From: JAAYBT01 sp964404395 | Lineage (GTDB): Bacteria > Bacillota > Clostridia > Acetivibrionales > DTU013 | DNA length: 30,512 nucleotides | Direction of reading: 5' to 3' | Assembly (NCBI GenBank): GCA_964404395.1 | Contig: CAYOKA010000012.1 | Span: 1 to 30,512 of the forward strand | Made by a program: the position numbers and the translations under genes | The notes under the pieces: generated by a model | Told to the model about the DNA's origin: nothing | The model's database searches: none | What the model saw: only the letters and a program-made list of their open reading frames with translations | Part shown: positions 6,755 to 15,402 of the stretch, piece after piece | Layout of the letters: every line of letters starts with the position of its first letter | How positions within the stretch are numbered: position 1 is the first letter of the stretch

Positions 6755-6784
6755 ATTGTAACATTCAAGCCTTCCCGGTGTCAA
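6755..6784 (-). promoter_or_regulatory. Promoter of the secreted CAO-domain gene
   Basis: On the minus strand a consensus -35 TTGACA (6784-6779) and a -10 TACAAT (6760-6755) are separated by 18 bp. The predicted start is about 25-30 bases upstream of the ATG at 6722. No operator-like dyad is evident. Confidence 0.65.
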
Positions 6785-6833
6785 CATACCATTTATGCCA
6801 TAGGTTCAGGAAAAATAATCTCCCCTGGTGATT

Positions 6834-7727
6834 TCAATCAGCCCTTCCTTTGACATCAATCACAACAAGCTCGGGCGGGTTGAATACACGCGGTACAAGA
6901 AGAGGATTGGAAGCGCCGCGGCTCACGATATGCGTTAATGAGTCGTGTTTATACATTCCTCCGGCATATTTGGGAAACCAGCCCTGATCCGGTGCATACA
7001 AGCCGTTTAGAAGCAGCGGGATACGTATTTGCCCACCGTGTGAATGTCCGGAAACCACCAGGTCAAAATCATATTTTTTGTATTCATCAATCCGCTCGGG
7101 GCGATGAGCCAGAAGAATCTTAAACCCGGGTTCATTCAGCAATGGTAGAAATGCACCTTCCATTTCACCGGCCCAATCGGGTGTCGGGCTTTCAAACAGC
7201 TCTATATCCGGGTCATCGATGCCTGCAAAGGTAATCATCGTGTTACCGGCCATCCTTTGCTCGTATTCACCCTCAAGAACCTTTACCCCATAGCTGCGAA
7301 TGACCTCTTTTATGGACTCCACATCAAAGGACCAAAGCTCGTGGTTTCCTGTAACATAGAATGCTGGCGCAATTCCCCTGATCCCTTCCAGAAGTAATCG
7401 TACGCCACTAAACGGTATCTTGTCATCTGCGATATCGCCGACGAGTAAAAGTACATCCGGCGACTGCTTTTTAATCAGTGATATGAGTTCTCTCTGATCC
7501 TCCCCATAAATACGGCTGTGCAGATCTGTGATCAATACGATTCTGAAGGACTCCCTCGCCTTCATTTTATCTGTTTGAACGGTATACCTTCGCACTATCA
7601 GTCCATTATAAAAAGCGGTAAAGGCAAGAATAATCGCAAGGCCGATACTGATAAGTATTATGGCTTTCTTTTTTTTTACCAAAAACGTTTTTCCAACATT
7701 ATTCGCTGCTTCTGTTCCTACACTCAT
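6834..7727 (-). CDS. Membrane-anchored metallophosphoesterase (YkuE/YaeI-like)
   Basis: A 297-aa protein with one N-terminal membrane anchor (about residues 22-44 after a KKKK stretch) and an extracytoplasmic calcineurin-like phosphoesterase domain. The metal-binding motifs appear in order: ITDLHS, VGDIADD, GNHE, LAHRPE and GHSHGGQ. YkuE/YaeI-type enzymes act on lipid-linked or cell-envelope phosphates, for example UDP-diacylglucosamine or wall-associated substrates; which applies here cannot be told. The ribosome binding site upstream of the ATG is weak (GGAGACAG). It lies between unrelated genes and ends 111 bases before the CAO-domain gene starts on the same strand. Confidence 0.85.
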   Translation of the reverse strand: MSVGTEAANNVGKTFLVKKKKAIILISIGLAIILAFTAFYNGLIVRRYTVQTDKMKARESFRIVLITDLHSRIYGEDQRELISLIKKQSPDVLLLVGDIADDKIPFSGVRLLLEGIRGIAPAFYVTGNHELWSFDVESIKEVIRSYGVKVLEGEYEQRMAGNTMITFAGIDDPDIELFESPTPDWAGEMEGAFLPLLNEPGFKILLAHRPERIDEYKKYDFDLVVSGHSHGGQIRIPLLLNGLYAPDQGWFPKYAGGMYKHDSLTHIVSRGASNPLLVPRVFNPPELVVIDVKGRAD

Positions 7728-7851
7728 TGTCTATACTCTGTCTCCGTTTTTTCTGTCTAGCCATCTGCCAATATCATACCACAGACATTGCAAAAAATCG
7801 CTTACGGCATTTAATCTCTGTTTGTCCTTATTCTGTGATCTCACACCTCTT

Positions 7852-8286
7852 CTATAGCTTTCGATAATAGTATATTTTCAGAAGTCCTTTCACCACAGCC
7901 GTGTACATCAAAGCTCCCAGTAACGAAAAGAAAACAGTCTGATCAAAGAAGCCGGCAATGACCGTAGCGACAGCCAATCCTAAAATACACGCAGTCATTC
8001 CCCATGCACCGGACTTTTGCATGATCACAAGCCTGCGCTCATCGTTTTCTTCAATAAATAGTTTTTTTAATGATCCTTCCTTCCTCGCGGATACAATGTA
8101 TTTAACAAGGACTACTAATATTCCAGCCTCAATTCCCGCGAAAGCTCCTGTATGAAAGCCTCTGATAAAATCGGGAATGACCGTGCCTTTGCTAAGAGCT
8201 AAAGCAAAATAGAGCAAAGCTATACAAATAAAAATCGCCAGCAACCAGATAATCCTTACGCGGATTTTCCTTTTGAATTTATCCAT
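7852..8286 (-). CDS. Four-TM membrane protein paired with XRE regulator
   Basis: A 144-aa protein, taking the start MDKFKRKIRV at 8286 because GTGGAGGA lies 8 bases upstream; a longer reading frame has no such signal. Hydrophobic segments are seen at about 10-32, 43-64, 88-110 and 112-132, with a charged cytoplasmic-like loop between the second and third. No enzymatic motif is visible. It begins one base after the stop of the XRE regulator gene, with its ribosome binding site inside that gene, so the two are co-transcribed. Such XRE plus small membrane protein pairs are common in Firmicutes and mostly uncharacterised. Confidence 0.75.
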   Translation of the reverse strand: MDKFKRKIRVRIIWLLAIFICIALLYFALALSKGTVIPDFIRGFHTGAFAGIEAGILVVLVKYIVSARKEGSLKKLFIEENDERRLVIMQKSGAWGMTACILGLAVATVIAGFFDQTVFFSLLGALMYTAVVKGLLKIYYYRKL

Positions 8287-8287
8287 T

Positions 8288-8494
8288 TTAAAAATCCTCC
8301 ACTTCTGAAAAATCAAATATTTCCTCAATCGACAGCCCAAAATATTTTGCGATTTTGTATGCCAACACCAGTGAGGCCGTATATTTCCCTCTCTCAATCG
8401 AGGTGATTGTCTGCCTTGTCACACCAACAGCCAGCGCCAGCTCTTCCTGTGACAATTTTTGCTGTTTGCGCAGTTCCGGTATTCTTGTTTTCAA
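8288..8494 (-). CDS. Small XRE/Cro-family transcriptional regulator
   Basis: A 68-aa single-domain helix-turn-helix protein. The HTH spans about residues 8-60 (LRKQQKLSQEELALAVGV, TRQTITSIERGKYTASLVLA), with a short acidic tail. I place the start at a TTG (8494, reading KTRIPELRKQQ) because AAGGAGAG lies 8 bases upstream; the frame remains open a further 13 codons upstream but that part contains the ribosome binding site. It resembles the short YozG/YgzD-type regulators of about 68 aa. The promoter carries repeated dyads suggesting autoregulation. It is co-transcribed with the membrane protein that follows. Confidence 0.85.
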   Translation of the reverse strand: MKTRIPELRKQQKLSQEELALAVGVTRQTITSIERGKYTASLVLAYKIAKYFGLSIEEIFDFSEVEDF

Positions 8495-8524
8495 ATAATC
8501 TCTCCTTGCAAAACTAATAAAAAA

Positions 8525-8586
8525 GCAAAGCACGCTTTACATTTTAAGTATAGTATGCTTTGCATATAATGTCAAGTAAACTTTGC
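8525..8586. promoter_or_regulatory. Cluster of dyad operators at the XRE promoter
   Basis: Three related dyads bracket and fill the promoter: GCAAAGC-AC-GCTTTAC (8525-8540), TATGC-TTT-GCATA (8554-8566, in the spacer) and GTAAACTTTGC (8576-8586). They share GCAAA/GTAAA with TTTGC/TTTAC halves. This layout is typical of autorepression by a small HTH dimer, but binding is inferred. Confidence 0.5.
8547..8575 (-). promoter_or_regulatory. Promoter of the XRE-membrane protein operon
   Basis: On the minus strand, TTGACA (8575-8570), a 17-bp spacer and TATACT (8552-8547) make a near-consensus sigma-A promoter. Transcription should begin about 45 bases before the TTG start codon. Confidence 0.8.
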
Positions 8587-8666
8587 AAAATTTTCTCAGT
8601 TTTCTTTGACAAGTAAAAGTGGACCTCGGTACTCGTTTTTGCAATTACTTTAAAATCTTTTGGTGG

Positions 8667-9623
8667 TCATTTGACCCGGGCAAGCAGCTCATTGACCTGA
8701 TGCAGATTAGGCATACCCGGTATGCCGCCCCTCTTTCCTAAGCAAAGCATTGCCGCAGCGTTAGCGAATCGCACATATTCTGTTAGCTTTTCCGCTATAT
8801 TTTCAAACGGAGCTCCCTTAATAATGCAATAGAGAAATGCGCCCCAAAAAGAGTCACCTGCCCCTGTTGCATCTACCAGTCGCTCAGCCGGAAATGCCGG
8901 AATCAAAGCACGAGTCTCCCCGACACCAAGCATGGAACCTTTTTCTCCGAGTGTAACCACAGCAATGGATACATCCTTTTCTAATAGAACATCAAGTGCT
9001 TTTTTAGGGTCAGTGTATCCGGTCAAAAGCTCAGCCTCATCCTCTGATAGCTTGACGAAGTCTGCATAGGGAAGCAATGAACGCATTTGTTTGCGCGCCT
9101 GTGCCTCACTGCTCCATAAGGGAGCACGATAATTGGGGTCATAGGAAATATGCGCACCCGCTTTTTTTGCAGTCAGAATCCCATGAAGAGTCGCCCCCCG
9201 AGCCGGTTCATCGGTCATCGACAGAGAACCCACATGAAACACTTTACAAGAGGTCAAAATCTCCGTCTTTAGCTCTGAAGCCTTAATGCACGTGTCAGCA
9301 CCCGGTTTTCTCGCAAATGCAAATTCACGTTCAGCATTTTCTAAAAGTGATACAAATGCGAGCGTAGTAAAGGCATCATCCGTAAAAACCAATCCACTTG
9401 TATCCACGCCTTCATCATCCAAAACATTTGCTAAAAACCGTCCATGGGAGTCGTTGCCTACCTTCCCCAGAAAGGCAGTCTTAAGACCGAGCCGTGCCGC
9501 TGCGCACACAACATTTGCAACCGCGCCTCCCGGATTTTGTTCAAACAAGCGCATGTTGTTTTGCGAATAACCGCTTTCTGTAAAATCAATAAGCAGCTCA
9601 CCCATAGAAACTAAATCAAACAT
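8667..9623 (-). CDS. PfkB-family sugar kinase, fructokinase-like
   Basis: A 318-aa ribokinase/PfkB-family kinase. The N-terminal substrate region has GELLIDF and NPGGAVANVVCAAARLG; the mid region has GKVGNDSHGRFL and VSYDPN-like SYDPNYRAPLW; the catalytic signature DATGAGDSFWGAFL (anion hole plus general base Asp) is intact near residue 250. The combination most resembles bacterial fructokinases, so the expected reaction is ATP-dependent phosphorylation of fructose, but other hexoses cannot be excluded. The ATG has AGGAGG about 5 bases upstream. It lies downstream of the hyd operon on the same strand, separated by about 190 bp with a hairpin, and is probably expressed independently. Confidence 0.85.
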   Translation of the reverse strand: MFDLVSMGELLIDFTESGYSQNNMRLFEQNPGGAVANVVCAAARLGLKTAFLGKVGNDSHGRFLANVLDDEGVDTSGLVFTDDAFTTLAFVSLLENAEREFAFARKPGADTCIKASELKTEILTSCKVFHVGSLSMTDEPARGATLHGILTAKKAGAHISYDPNYRAPLWSSEAQARKQMRSLLPYADFVKLSEDEAELLTGYTDPKKALDVLLEKDVSIAVVTLGEKGSMLGVGETRALIPAFPAERLVDATGAGDSFWGAFLYCIIKGAPFENIAEKLTEYVRFANAAAMLCLGKRGGIPGMPNLHQVNELLARVK

Positions 9624-9746
9624 GTTGCCTCCTATTATCTACAATTAATGTTTGTTAAGTATGTATATCCTGTCATCATAAATCAACAAAAACTTTTTCA
9701 TAGTATAACATAATAGGCTTCTGTTTGCACAATATCTAATGGATGC

Positions 9747-9772
9747 GGGGCATGACCTTGCAGCCATGCCCC
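9747..9772 (-). terminator. Hairpin downstream of hydA, possible terminator
   Basis: A perfect 8-bp G/C-rich inverted repeat, GGGGCATG and CATGCCCC with a 10-base loop, lies 42 bases beyond the hydA stop codon. Neither strand shows a U-run immediately after the stem, so it may be a weak or factor-assisted terminator or a transcript-stabilising end. The rest of 9624-9813 holds no supported gene. Confidence 0.45.
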
Positions 9773-9813
9773 ACTTGATTTCCTTTATCCTTTATATGGT
9801 AATAATTGGCACA

Positions 9814-11607
9814 TCACTTCTCGTGCCGTTGATAAATCCCCCTGGGCGTGTAACCGGTGTGAAGCAGCTCATGTGATTTATGTCCAAGAGGCGTGCCCAG
9901 GAACTCTTCATATAGCTTGTTCACAGAAGGATTCTCATGAGATTTCCTCAGTGTTTTTCCCTCGTCCTCCCTATATATAGCCTCCATGCGCTTTTGCCTG
10001 ATAACATCATCAGTAGGCCTCGGCTGGCCTCCGCCGCTTATACAGCCTCCCGGGCATCCCATTACTTCAATAAAATGATAAGGCGAGCTCCCATCCGCAA
10101 CCTCGCTCATAAGCTTCGCCGCACCGCTCAAACCACTGGTTACCGCAATTTTCAGCGTTACGCCATCAAGGAACCGATAAGCGTCCAATGGCTCCTCAAT
10201 TTTCACTTCCGCAGTTTTTATCTGCTCCAGACCGACGATTGGCGTGACATGCAGCTTCTCAAAAGGCAGCTCGCGACCGGTGACAAGCTCGTAAACTGTT
10301 CTTAATGCCGCTTCCATAACTCCCCCGGTAGTTCCGAAAATATCTGCCGCCCCTGTGGACAGTCCAAGAGGATTATCAAACTCAGTATCCTCAAGAGAGC
10401 AAAAATCAATGCCGGAATCCTTGATCATACGCGCCAGTTCACGGGTAGTCAACACTGCGTCCACATTTGCAAGGCCTCCGTTAGCCAATTCAGGCCTTGT
10501 AATCTCGTATTTTTTCGCTGTACACGGCATTATGGATACGACAAACAGGCTTTCAGGATCAATGCCCAGCTTATCTGCATAATAGCTTTTAACCAATGCC
10601 CCAAGCATGACATGAGGCGATTTACAGCTTGAGAGGTGATCCAGCTCGTCGGGCCATGTATGCTCCACATACTTAATCCACCCGGGGCTGCAGCTTGTGA
10701 TCATCGGCAGCACAGCTCCCTTTCCCGAAAATGTATCTGCTACCCTTGCAAGCAGCTCACTTCCTTCTTCCATAATAGTCAGGTCCGCAGCGAAATTGGT
10801 GTCAAATACATCATCAAAGCCTATTTCCTTAAGTGCCGATGCCATTTTTCCGGTTACCAGTGTACCGGCTTCGTAACCGAATTCCTCTCCCAAAGCGGCG
10901 CGCACCGCAGGAGCAGTTTGAACCACTACTCTCTTGCTCTTGTCAAATAGAGCGTCCCATACGGCTTTTATTGCGTCCTTTTCCTGTAACGCGCCAACGG
11001 GACATATGGTTGTACACTGGCCGCAATAGGTACAGTTCACGCTGTTCAACGGCAGATCGGCCGCGGGGCCTATAACTGTTTTAAACCCTCTGTTCTGTGC
11101 ATTCAAGATTCCGACACCCTGTATTTCATTGCATACGGTAACACATCTCCTGCACAAGATACACTTTGACATGTCACGTACAATCGACGGAGAATTATCA
11201 TCCAGACAGGTCTTGGATTTTTCCCCATCAAATCGTGGATTGCTTACGCCAAGCAGCTCCCCGAGCTTCTGAAACTCACAGCTCTGATTCCTCGTACAGC
11301 TCAGGCAATCCTGAGGATGATCAGACAGCATAAGCTCGTAAAGCAGTTTTCTGGTCTTCTTCACCTTTTCCGTGTTGGTGTGGACCACCATTCCCTCTTT
11401 CACCTTGACGGTACATGATGCCTGAAGGGTTTTGGCGCCCTCTACCTCCACCACACATATTCTGCATGAGCCTATCTGATGAACACCCTCCAAATAGCAT
11501 AGGTTGGGTATGATGATATTGTTCCTTTTGGCTACCTCCATGATAGTTTCGTCCTGCCTGCCTGTAACCTTTTTGTTGTTTATTTTTAAATTAATCGCAT
11601 TAGTCAT
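9814..11607 (-). CDS. hydA: [FeFe]-hydrogenase catalytic subunit HydA (multimeric, M3-type)
   Basis: A 597-aa H2-forming subunit. In order: 2Fe-2S domain (Cys37/48/51/65), His-Cys3 [4Fe-4S] site (His97, Cys101/104/110), two [4Fe-4S] motifs (Cys149/152/155/159 and Cys192/195/198/202), then the H-cluster domain with TSCSPGW (304-310), IMPCTAKKYE (Cys362) and EVMGCPGGCISGGGQP (Cys518, Cys522), and the small-subunit-like tail. Motif 1 has Ser where single-subunit enzymes have a second Cys; I recall this as common in multimeric enzymes. There is no extra C-terminal 2Fe-2S domain. I start at the ATG at 11607, which overlaps the hydB stop (ATGA) and has AGGAGGTG upstream, rather than seven codons earlier. 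With HydB and HydC it should oxidise ferredoxin and NAD(P)H to make H2. Confidence 0.95.
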   Translation of the reverse strand: MTNAINLKINNKKVTGRQDETIMEVAKRNNIIIPNLCYLEGVHQIGSCRICVVEVEGAKTLQASCTVKVKEGMVVHTNTEKVKKTRKLLYELMLSDHPQDCLSCTRNQSCEFQKLGELLGVSNPRFDGEKSKTCLDDNSPSIVRDMSKCILCRRCVTVCNEIQGVGILNAQNRGFKTVIGPAADLPLNSVNCTYCGQCTTICPVGALQEKDAIKAVWDALFDKSKRVVVQTAPAVRAALGEEFGYEAGTLVTGKMASALKEIGFDDVFDTNFAADLTIMEEGSELLARVADTFSGKGAVLPMITSCSPGWIKYVEHTWPDELDHLSSCKSPHVMLGALVKSYYADKLGIDPESLFVVSIMPCTAKKYEITRPELANGGLANVDAVLTTRELARMIKDSGIDFCSLEDTEFDNPLGLSTGAADIFGTTGGVMEAALRTVYELVTGRELPFEKLHVTPIVGLEQIKTAEVKIEEPLDAYRFLDGVTLKIAVTSGLSGAAKLMSEVADGSSPYHFIEVMGCPGGCISGGGQPRPTDDVIRQKRMEAIYREDEGKTLRKSHENPSVNKLYEEFLGTPLGHKSHELLHTGYTPRGIYQRHEK

Positions 11608-14600
11608 TCCTGGCACCTCCTGTCGCATCTAAGGCATCTCATGGCCTCTGCGGTGGCATTAAGCTTGTGATATCCCACTACAACTTCATCAAAGTTATCA
11701 CTTCGTTCTTCGGGCGAAAGGTATTTCATTGGGAACCTCTCATGCTCCATAACCTCATCCTCATCCACTGCCATAGGTATATCAATATCCTCTCCGGTAT
11801 TGAGCACTCCTTTTCCGCCCAGGAATTTGTCAATTGACTTTGCAGCATCCTTTCCGTCTGCAATAGCTCTGATCACTGTATCGGAACCTCTTGCCACATC
11901 ACCACCGGCAAATACGCCCTTCATTTTCGTCATAAGCGTATCACGGTTAGTAACAAAGGTTCCCCACTTTGTCACCTCAACCTCATCCTTGTTTATGAAT
12001 GGAAGATCGGAATACTGACTTACAGCCGGAATGACCATATCTACCTTCATCCTGTACTCGGAACCGGGAATAGGCTTCGGCTTTCTTCTCCCACTGGAGT
12101 CAAAGCTGCTTAATTCCATCTTTACGCATTCAATTTCCTTTATCCTATCCTTTCCGATAAAGCTTGATGGAGCAACAAGCGGAATAATCCTTACGCCCTC
12201 ATCTATTGCATCCCTTATTTCCCTGGCATCTGCAGGCATATCTTTTATTTGGCGCCTGTAAAGAACCGTTACCTCCTTTGCTCCAAGCCTCAGAGCCGTT
12301 CGTGCGGCATCAATGGCTGTGTTTCCTCCTCCTATGACAGCCACGCTTTCCTTTACATTAACATCGCAGCCCAGATTTACATCCCTAAGGAAATCCAATC
12401 CGTGATATACATCCTTCAAGTCCTCTCCGGATATATCGACTTTATTGGAAAACTGCGTACCGGTTGCGATATATATTGCATCATGTTTGTTTCTAAGCTG
12501 ATAGAATGTCATATCGGTGCCTATTTCCGTATCGAGGTGGATCTTGACACCAACCTGCTCGATTACTCTAATTTCGTGCTTCAACACTTCTATAGGCAGT
12601 CTGTATTCCGGTATTCCAAAAGCAAGCACTCCTCCTGCCACAGACTGGGACTCATACACATCCACATCGTAACCAAGCCTGGCCAGATAGTATCCACAGG
12701 TCAGGCCGGAGGGGCCGGCACCAATTATTCCGATGCTTTTGCCATTCTTGGGGAAAACAAGATCTACATAGGGTTCATCATTTTTCAGTACATAATCTGC
12801 TACATATCTCTTGAGATCTGAAATCGCAATGGGCTCATCCAACTGGCCTCTCCTGCATTTGCTTTCGCATTCATGCGTGCACACTCTTCCGCATACAGCC
12901 GGGAATGGATTATCCTTTCTGATAAGGTTATATGCATCCCTAAGCCTTCCGGCAGCCACAAGAGCAATGTAGCCGGGTACATTCACCCCGGCAGGGCAAG
13001 CATTTTGGCAGGGAGAAATGAACATGTCGGCACATACGCCGGCTCGACAGTACTTATACTTGATGTGCTCCTCAAACTCATCCCTGAAATTACCAATCAT
13101 GCTGAGCACCGGATTTGGTGCAGTCTGCCCCAGACCACATATAGCAGTCTCTTTTACCATATCTCCGATCTCCTGAAGCGTTTCAATATCTCCTTCTTCA
13201 CCCTCACCTATGGTGATCTTTTCAAGAATATCCAGCATCCTTTTGGTTCCAAGTCTGCATGGTACACACTTACCACAGGATTCGTCCTGAATGAAATCCA
13301 TAAAGTATCTTGCCATGTCGACCATGCATGTGTCCTCATCCATAGTGATCAAACCGCCGGAGCCCATAATAGCTCCAAGCTTTACCAGCGAAGCATAATC
13401 CATTGGTGTATTCAGATTTTTGCTGGTAATACACCCACCGGATGGGCCGCCTGTCTGAGCAGCCTTAAATTCTCCGTCCTTTCGGATACCTCCGCCTATA
13501 TTGAAAATAATTTCTCCCAGAGTAGCTCCCATCGGCACCTCAACAATACCGGTATTATTTATTGCTCCCGCAAGAGCAAACACCTTAGTGCCCTTGCTGT
13601 CAGCAGTACCGAAGCCGGAGAACCAATCACCGCCCTTGAGCAGAATCGGAGGTATGTTGGCATAGGTTTCAACATTGCTTATAATGGTCGGCTTACCAAA
13701 GAGTCCACTTTCAAAGGGAAATGGCGGCTTCTGCCTCGGCTCGCCACGCTCCCCTTCAATAGAAGCCAGCAGCGCAGTTTCCTCGCCGCAGACAAAAGCG
13801 CCTGCTCCGATTCTTATCTCGATATCAAAATCAAATCCTTTTCCCAATATGTTTTGCCCTAACAGGCCGGCTTCTCTTGCCTTTTCTATTGCCAGGCTCA
13901 GCCTTTCTACGGCCAGTGGGTATTCGGCGCGCACATAAACATAACCCTTGTGAGCTCCGATTGTATAGCCACCTATCATCATTCCCTCAATAATTCTGTG
14001 AGGATCACCTTCCAGGATGCTCCTGTCCATAAATGCGCCCGGGTCGCCTTCATCTGCATTACAAACCAGATACTTCATGGCATCCTGAGCCTTCATGCCT
14101 GAATCAAGCTTGATTCCCGTAGGGAAGCCCGCGCCTCCCCGACCTCTCAGGCCGGACTTTTTAATCTCATCTACCACCTGCTGCGGCGAAAAATCATTCA
14201 GAACCTTTGAAATTGCCATGTACCCATCGTTTGCTATGTATTCTTCCATTGAGCCATAGTCAATGCTTCCGCAATTATCAAGAGCGATTTTTGTTTGATT
14301 TTTGAAATAGTCAATATCTTCTATATATGGAACATTCCTGTCCAAATTTCTATCAAAATATGTTTTGTCGATTTTTATCTTTCCATCAATAAGATGTGAT
14401 TCAACAATAGCAGGTATATCCTGAGGCGTGAGCAATGTGTAGAAAACGCCCTTCCCAGGCACAATACCATCACTGTCGGCCTTCTTTCCATCCTTCCATC
14501 CATCCAATACTGTCACTGTCATTACCGGTCCAAGATCACAGGTTCCTATGCAGCCCGTCTCCGTGACAAGTACCTTTTCTGTAAGCCCATGTCCCTCCAG

Positions 14601-14762
14601 GCATTCTATAAGAGCATCCTTTACCGCATGACAGTTGGAGGAAATACAGCCGGCACCTGAGCATACGAGTATTTTAAAGCTCTTCTCTCCCTGTTTTTTA
14701 AGATAGTCATTCTTAATTCGTATAAGATCTGAATTATCACCAATCTTTAATATCTGTCGCAT
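11604..14762 (-). CDS. hydB: HydB flavoprotein subunit fused to a GltD/NfnB-like FAD-NAD(P)H module
   Basis: A 1052-aa fusion, far longer than ordinary HydB (about 600 aa). Residues about 30-130 are a thioredoxin-like 2Fe-2S domain (TETGCIGTCDLGP). Residues about 150-560 are NuoF-like with the FMN site GRGGAGFPTG (207-216), NADH/FMN segment GAGAFVCGEE, and [4Fe-4S] motif SCGKCVPC. Instead of the usual C-terminal ferredoxin, residues about 580-1000 form a glutamate-synthase-small-subunit-like module: Cys-rich [4Fe-4S] region (CQNACPAG, CGRVCTHECESKC), FAD motif GAGPSG near 681 and a second nucleotide site GGGNTA near 811 with VLYRR, then GGDVARG. The tail ends CLRCDRRCQE. The ATG at 14762 has GAGGAGGGG just upstream. 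It should carry electrons between NAD(P)H and HydA; the added module suggests NADPH access. Confidence 0.92.
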   Translation of the reverse strand: MRQILKIGDNSDLIRIKNDYLKKQGEKSFKILVCSGAGCISSNCHAVKDALIECLEGHGLTEKVLVTETGCIGTCDLGPVMTVTVLDGWKDGKKADSDGIVPGKGVFYTLLTPQDIPAIVESHLIDGKIKIDKTYFDRNLDRNVPYIEDIDYFKNQTKIALDNCGSIDYGSMEEYIANDGYMAISKVLNDFSPQQVVDEIKKSGLRGRGGAGFPTGIKLDSGMKAQDAMKYLVCNADEGDPGAFMDRSILEGDPHRIIEGMMIGGYTIGAHKGYVYVRAEYPLAVERLSLAIEKAREAGLLGQNILGKGFDFDIEIRIGAGAFVCGEETALLASIEGERGEPRQKPPFPFESGLFGKPTIISNVETYANIPPILLKGGDWFSGFGTADSKGTKVFALAGAINNTGIVEVPMGATLGEIIFNIGGGIRKDGEFKAAQTGGPSGGCITSKNLNTPMDYASLVKLGAIMGSGGLITMDEDTCMVDMARYFMDFIQDESCGKCVPCRLGTKRMLDILEKITIGEGEEGDIETLQEIGDMVKETAICGLGQTAPNPVLSMIGNFRDEFEEHIKYKYCRAGVCADMFISPCQNACPAGVNVPGYIALVAAGRLRDAYNLIRKDNPFPAVCGRVCTHECESKCRRGQLDEPIAISDLKRYVADYVLKNDEPYVDLVFPKNGKSIGIIGAGPSGLTCGYYLARLGYDVDVYESQSVAGGVLAFGIPEYRLPIEVLKHEIRVIEQVGVKIHLDTEIGTDMTFYQLRNKHDAIYIATGTQFSNKVDISGEDLKDVYHGLDFLRDVNLGCDVNVKESVAVIGGGNTAIDAARTALRLGAKEVTVLYRRQIKDMPADAREIRDAIDEGVRIIPLVAPSSFIGKDRIKEIECVKMELSSFDSSGRRKPKPIPGSEYRMKVDMVIPAVSQYSDLPFINKDEVEVTKWGTFVTNRDTLMTKMKGVFAGGDVARGSDTVIRAIADGKDAAKSIDKFLGGKGVLNTGEDIDIPMAVDEDEVMEHERFPMKYLSPEERSDNFDEVVVGYHKLNATAEAMRCLRCDRRCQE

Positions 14763-14773
14763 GTTTCCCCTCC

Positions 14774-15271
14774 TCAATACTGTTCTATGATGCCGCGAAG
14801 CTTATCCGGGTTCACCTGCTTATAAACCTTGTCATTGATGGTTATAGCAGGTGCCAATCCGCATGCTCCTATACAGCGCATAACTTCCAGTGTGAATTTA
14901 CCGTCCTCGGTAGTTCCTCCGACTTCTACCCCCAGTATTTCTCTGAGCCTTTCGATTATTTTTTTGCCACCCCTTACATAGCAGGCTGTACCCAGACAAA
15001 CGCGTATTGTATTCTCCCCCCTGGGTTCGGTAGAAAAATACGAATAGAAGGTGACTACACCGCTTACTTTGGAAATGGGCTTGTTGAGCCTTTCCGCAAT
15101 AAACTGCTGCAGTTCCAGGGGGAGATAGCCGTAAATTCCCTGTGCCATGTGAAGGATCTGAATCAGCGATCCTTCTTTGTCCCTGTACTCTTCGATGACT
15201 TCCTCGATTCTGGCAAGCTTTTCTTGTTCAGTTTCGGTTTTGCACGTACAAGTCTTAGTTTGAGTGTTCAT
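14774..15271 (-). CDS. hydC: HydC, NuoE-like 2Fe-2S subunit of the trimeric hydrogenase
   Basis: A 165-aa NuoE-family subunit. An N-terminal Cys-containing stretch (KTCTCK) and a helical region (HMAQGIYGYLP, VSGVVTFYSYF) precede the thioredoxin-like 2Fe-2S domain with CLGTAC and MRCIGAC ligand motifs. I start at the ATG at 15271, preceded by GGGAGGTC, because the six upstream codons contain that ribosome binding site. It is the first gene of hydCBA, 11 bases before hydB. It is paralogous to the subunit at 1060-1548, so the cell encodes at least two such complexes. The transcript probably has a long leader of about 300 nt containing tandem repeats. Confidence 0.93.
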   Translation of the reverse strand: MNTQTKTCTCKTETEQEKLARIEEVIEEYRDKEGSLIQILHMAQGIYGYLPLELQQFIAERLNKPISKVSGVVTFYSYFSTEPRGENTIRVCLGTACYVRGGKKIIERLREILGVEVGGTTEDGKFTLEVMRCIGACGLAPAITINDKVYKQVNPDKLRGIIEQY

Positions 15272-15402
15272 AAATGACCTCCCTGACAACCATATTAACC
15301 GGCGGAATCCGGAGTTGAATATTTGTTTGGCTTTTTTTTAACAATCCATAAGCCAATCATGCAATTACTGTGAGTAGCTGTAGGTAATTGCTCAAGCTCA
15401 AT

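Noticed and set aside
9652..9658. TTGTTAA half of a Rex site upstream of the sugar kinase
   Set aside because: The second half-site (TTAACAA) is absent at the required spacing, so this is only a chance half match.
12873..13862. 329-codon plus-strand open frame opposite hydB
   Set aside because: It lies entirely antisense to the highly conserved hydB coding sequence, has no recognisable domain and no ribosome binding site; it is a shadow frame.
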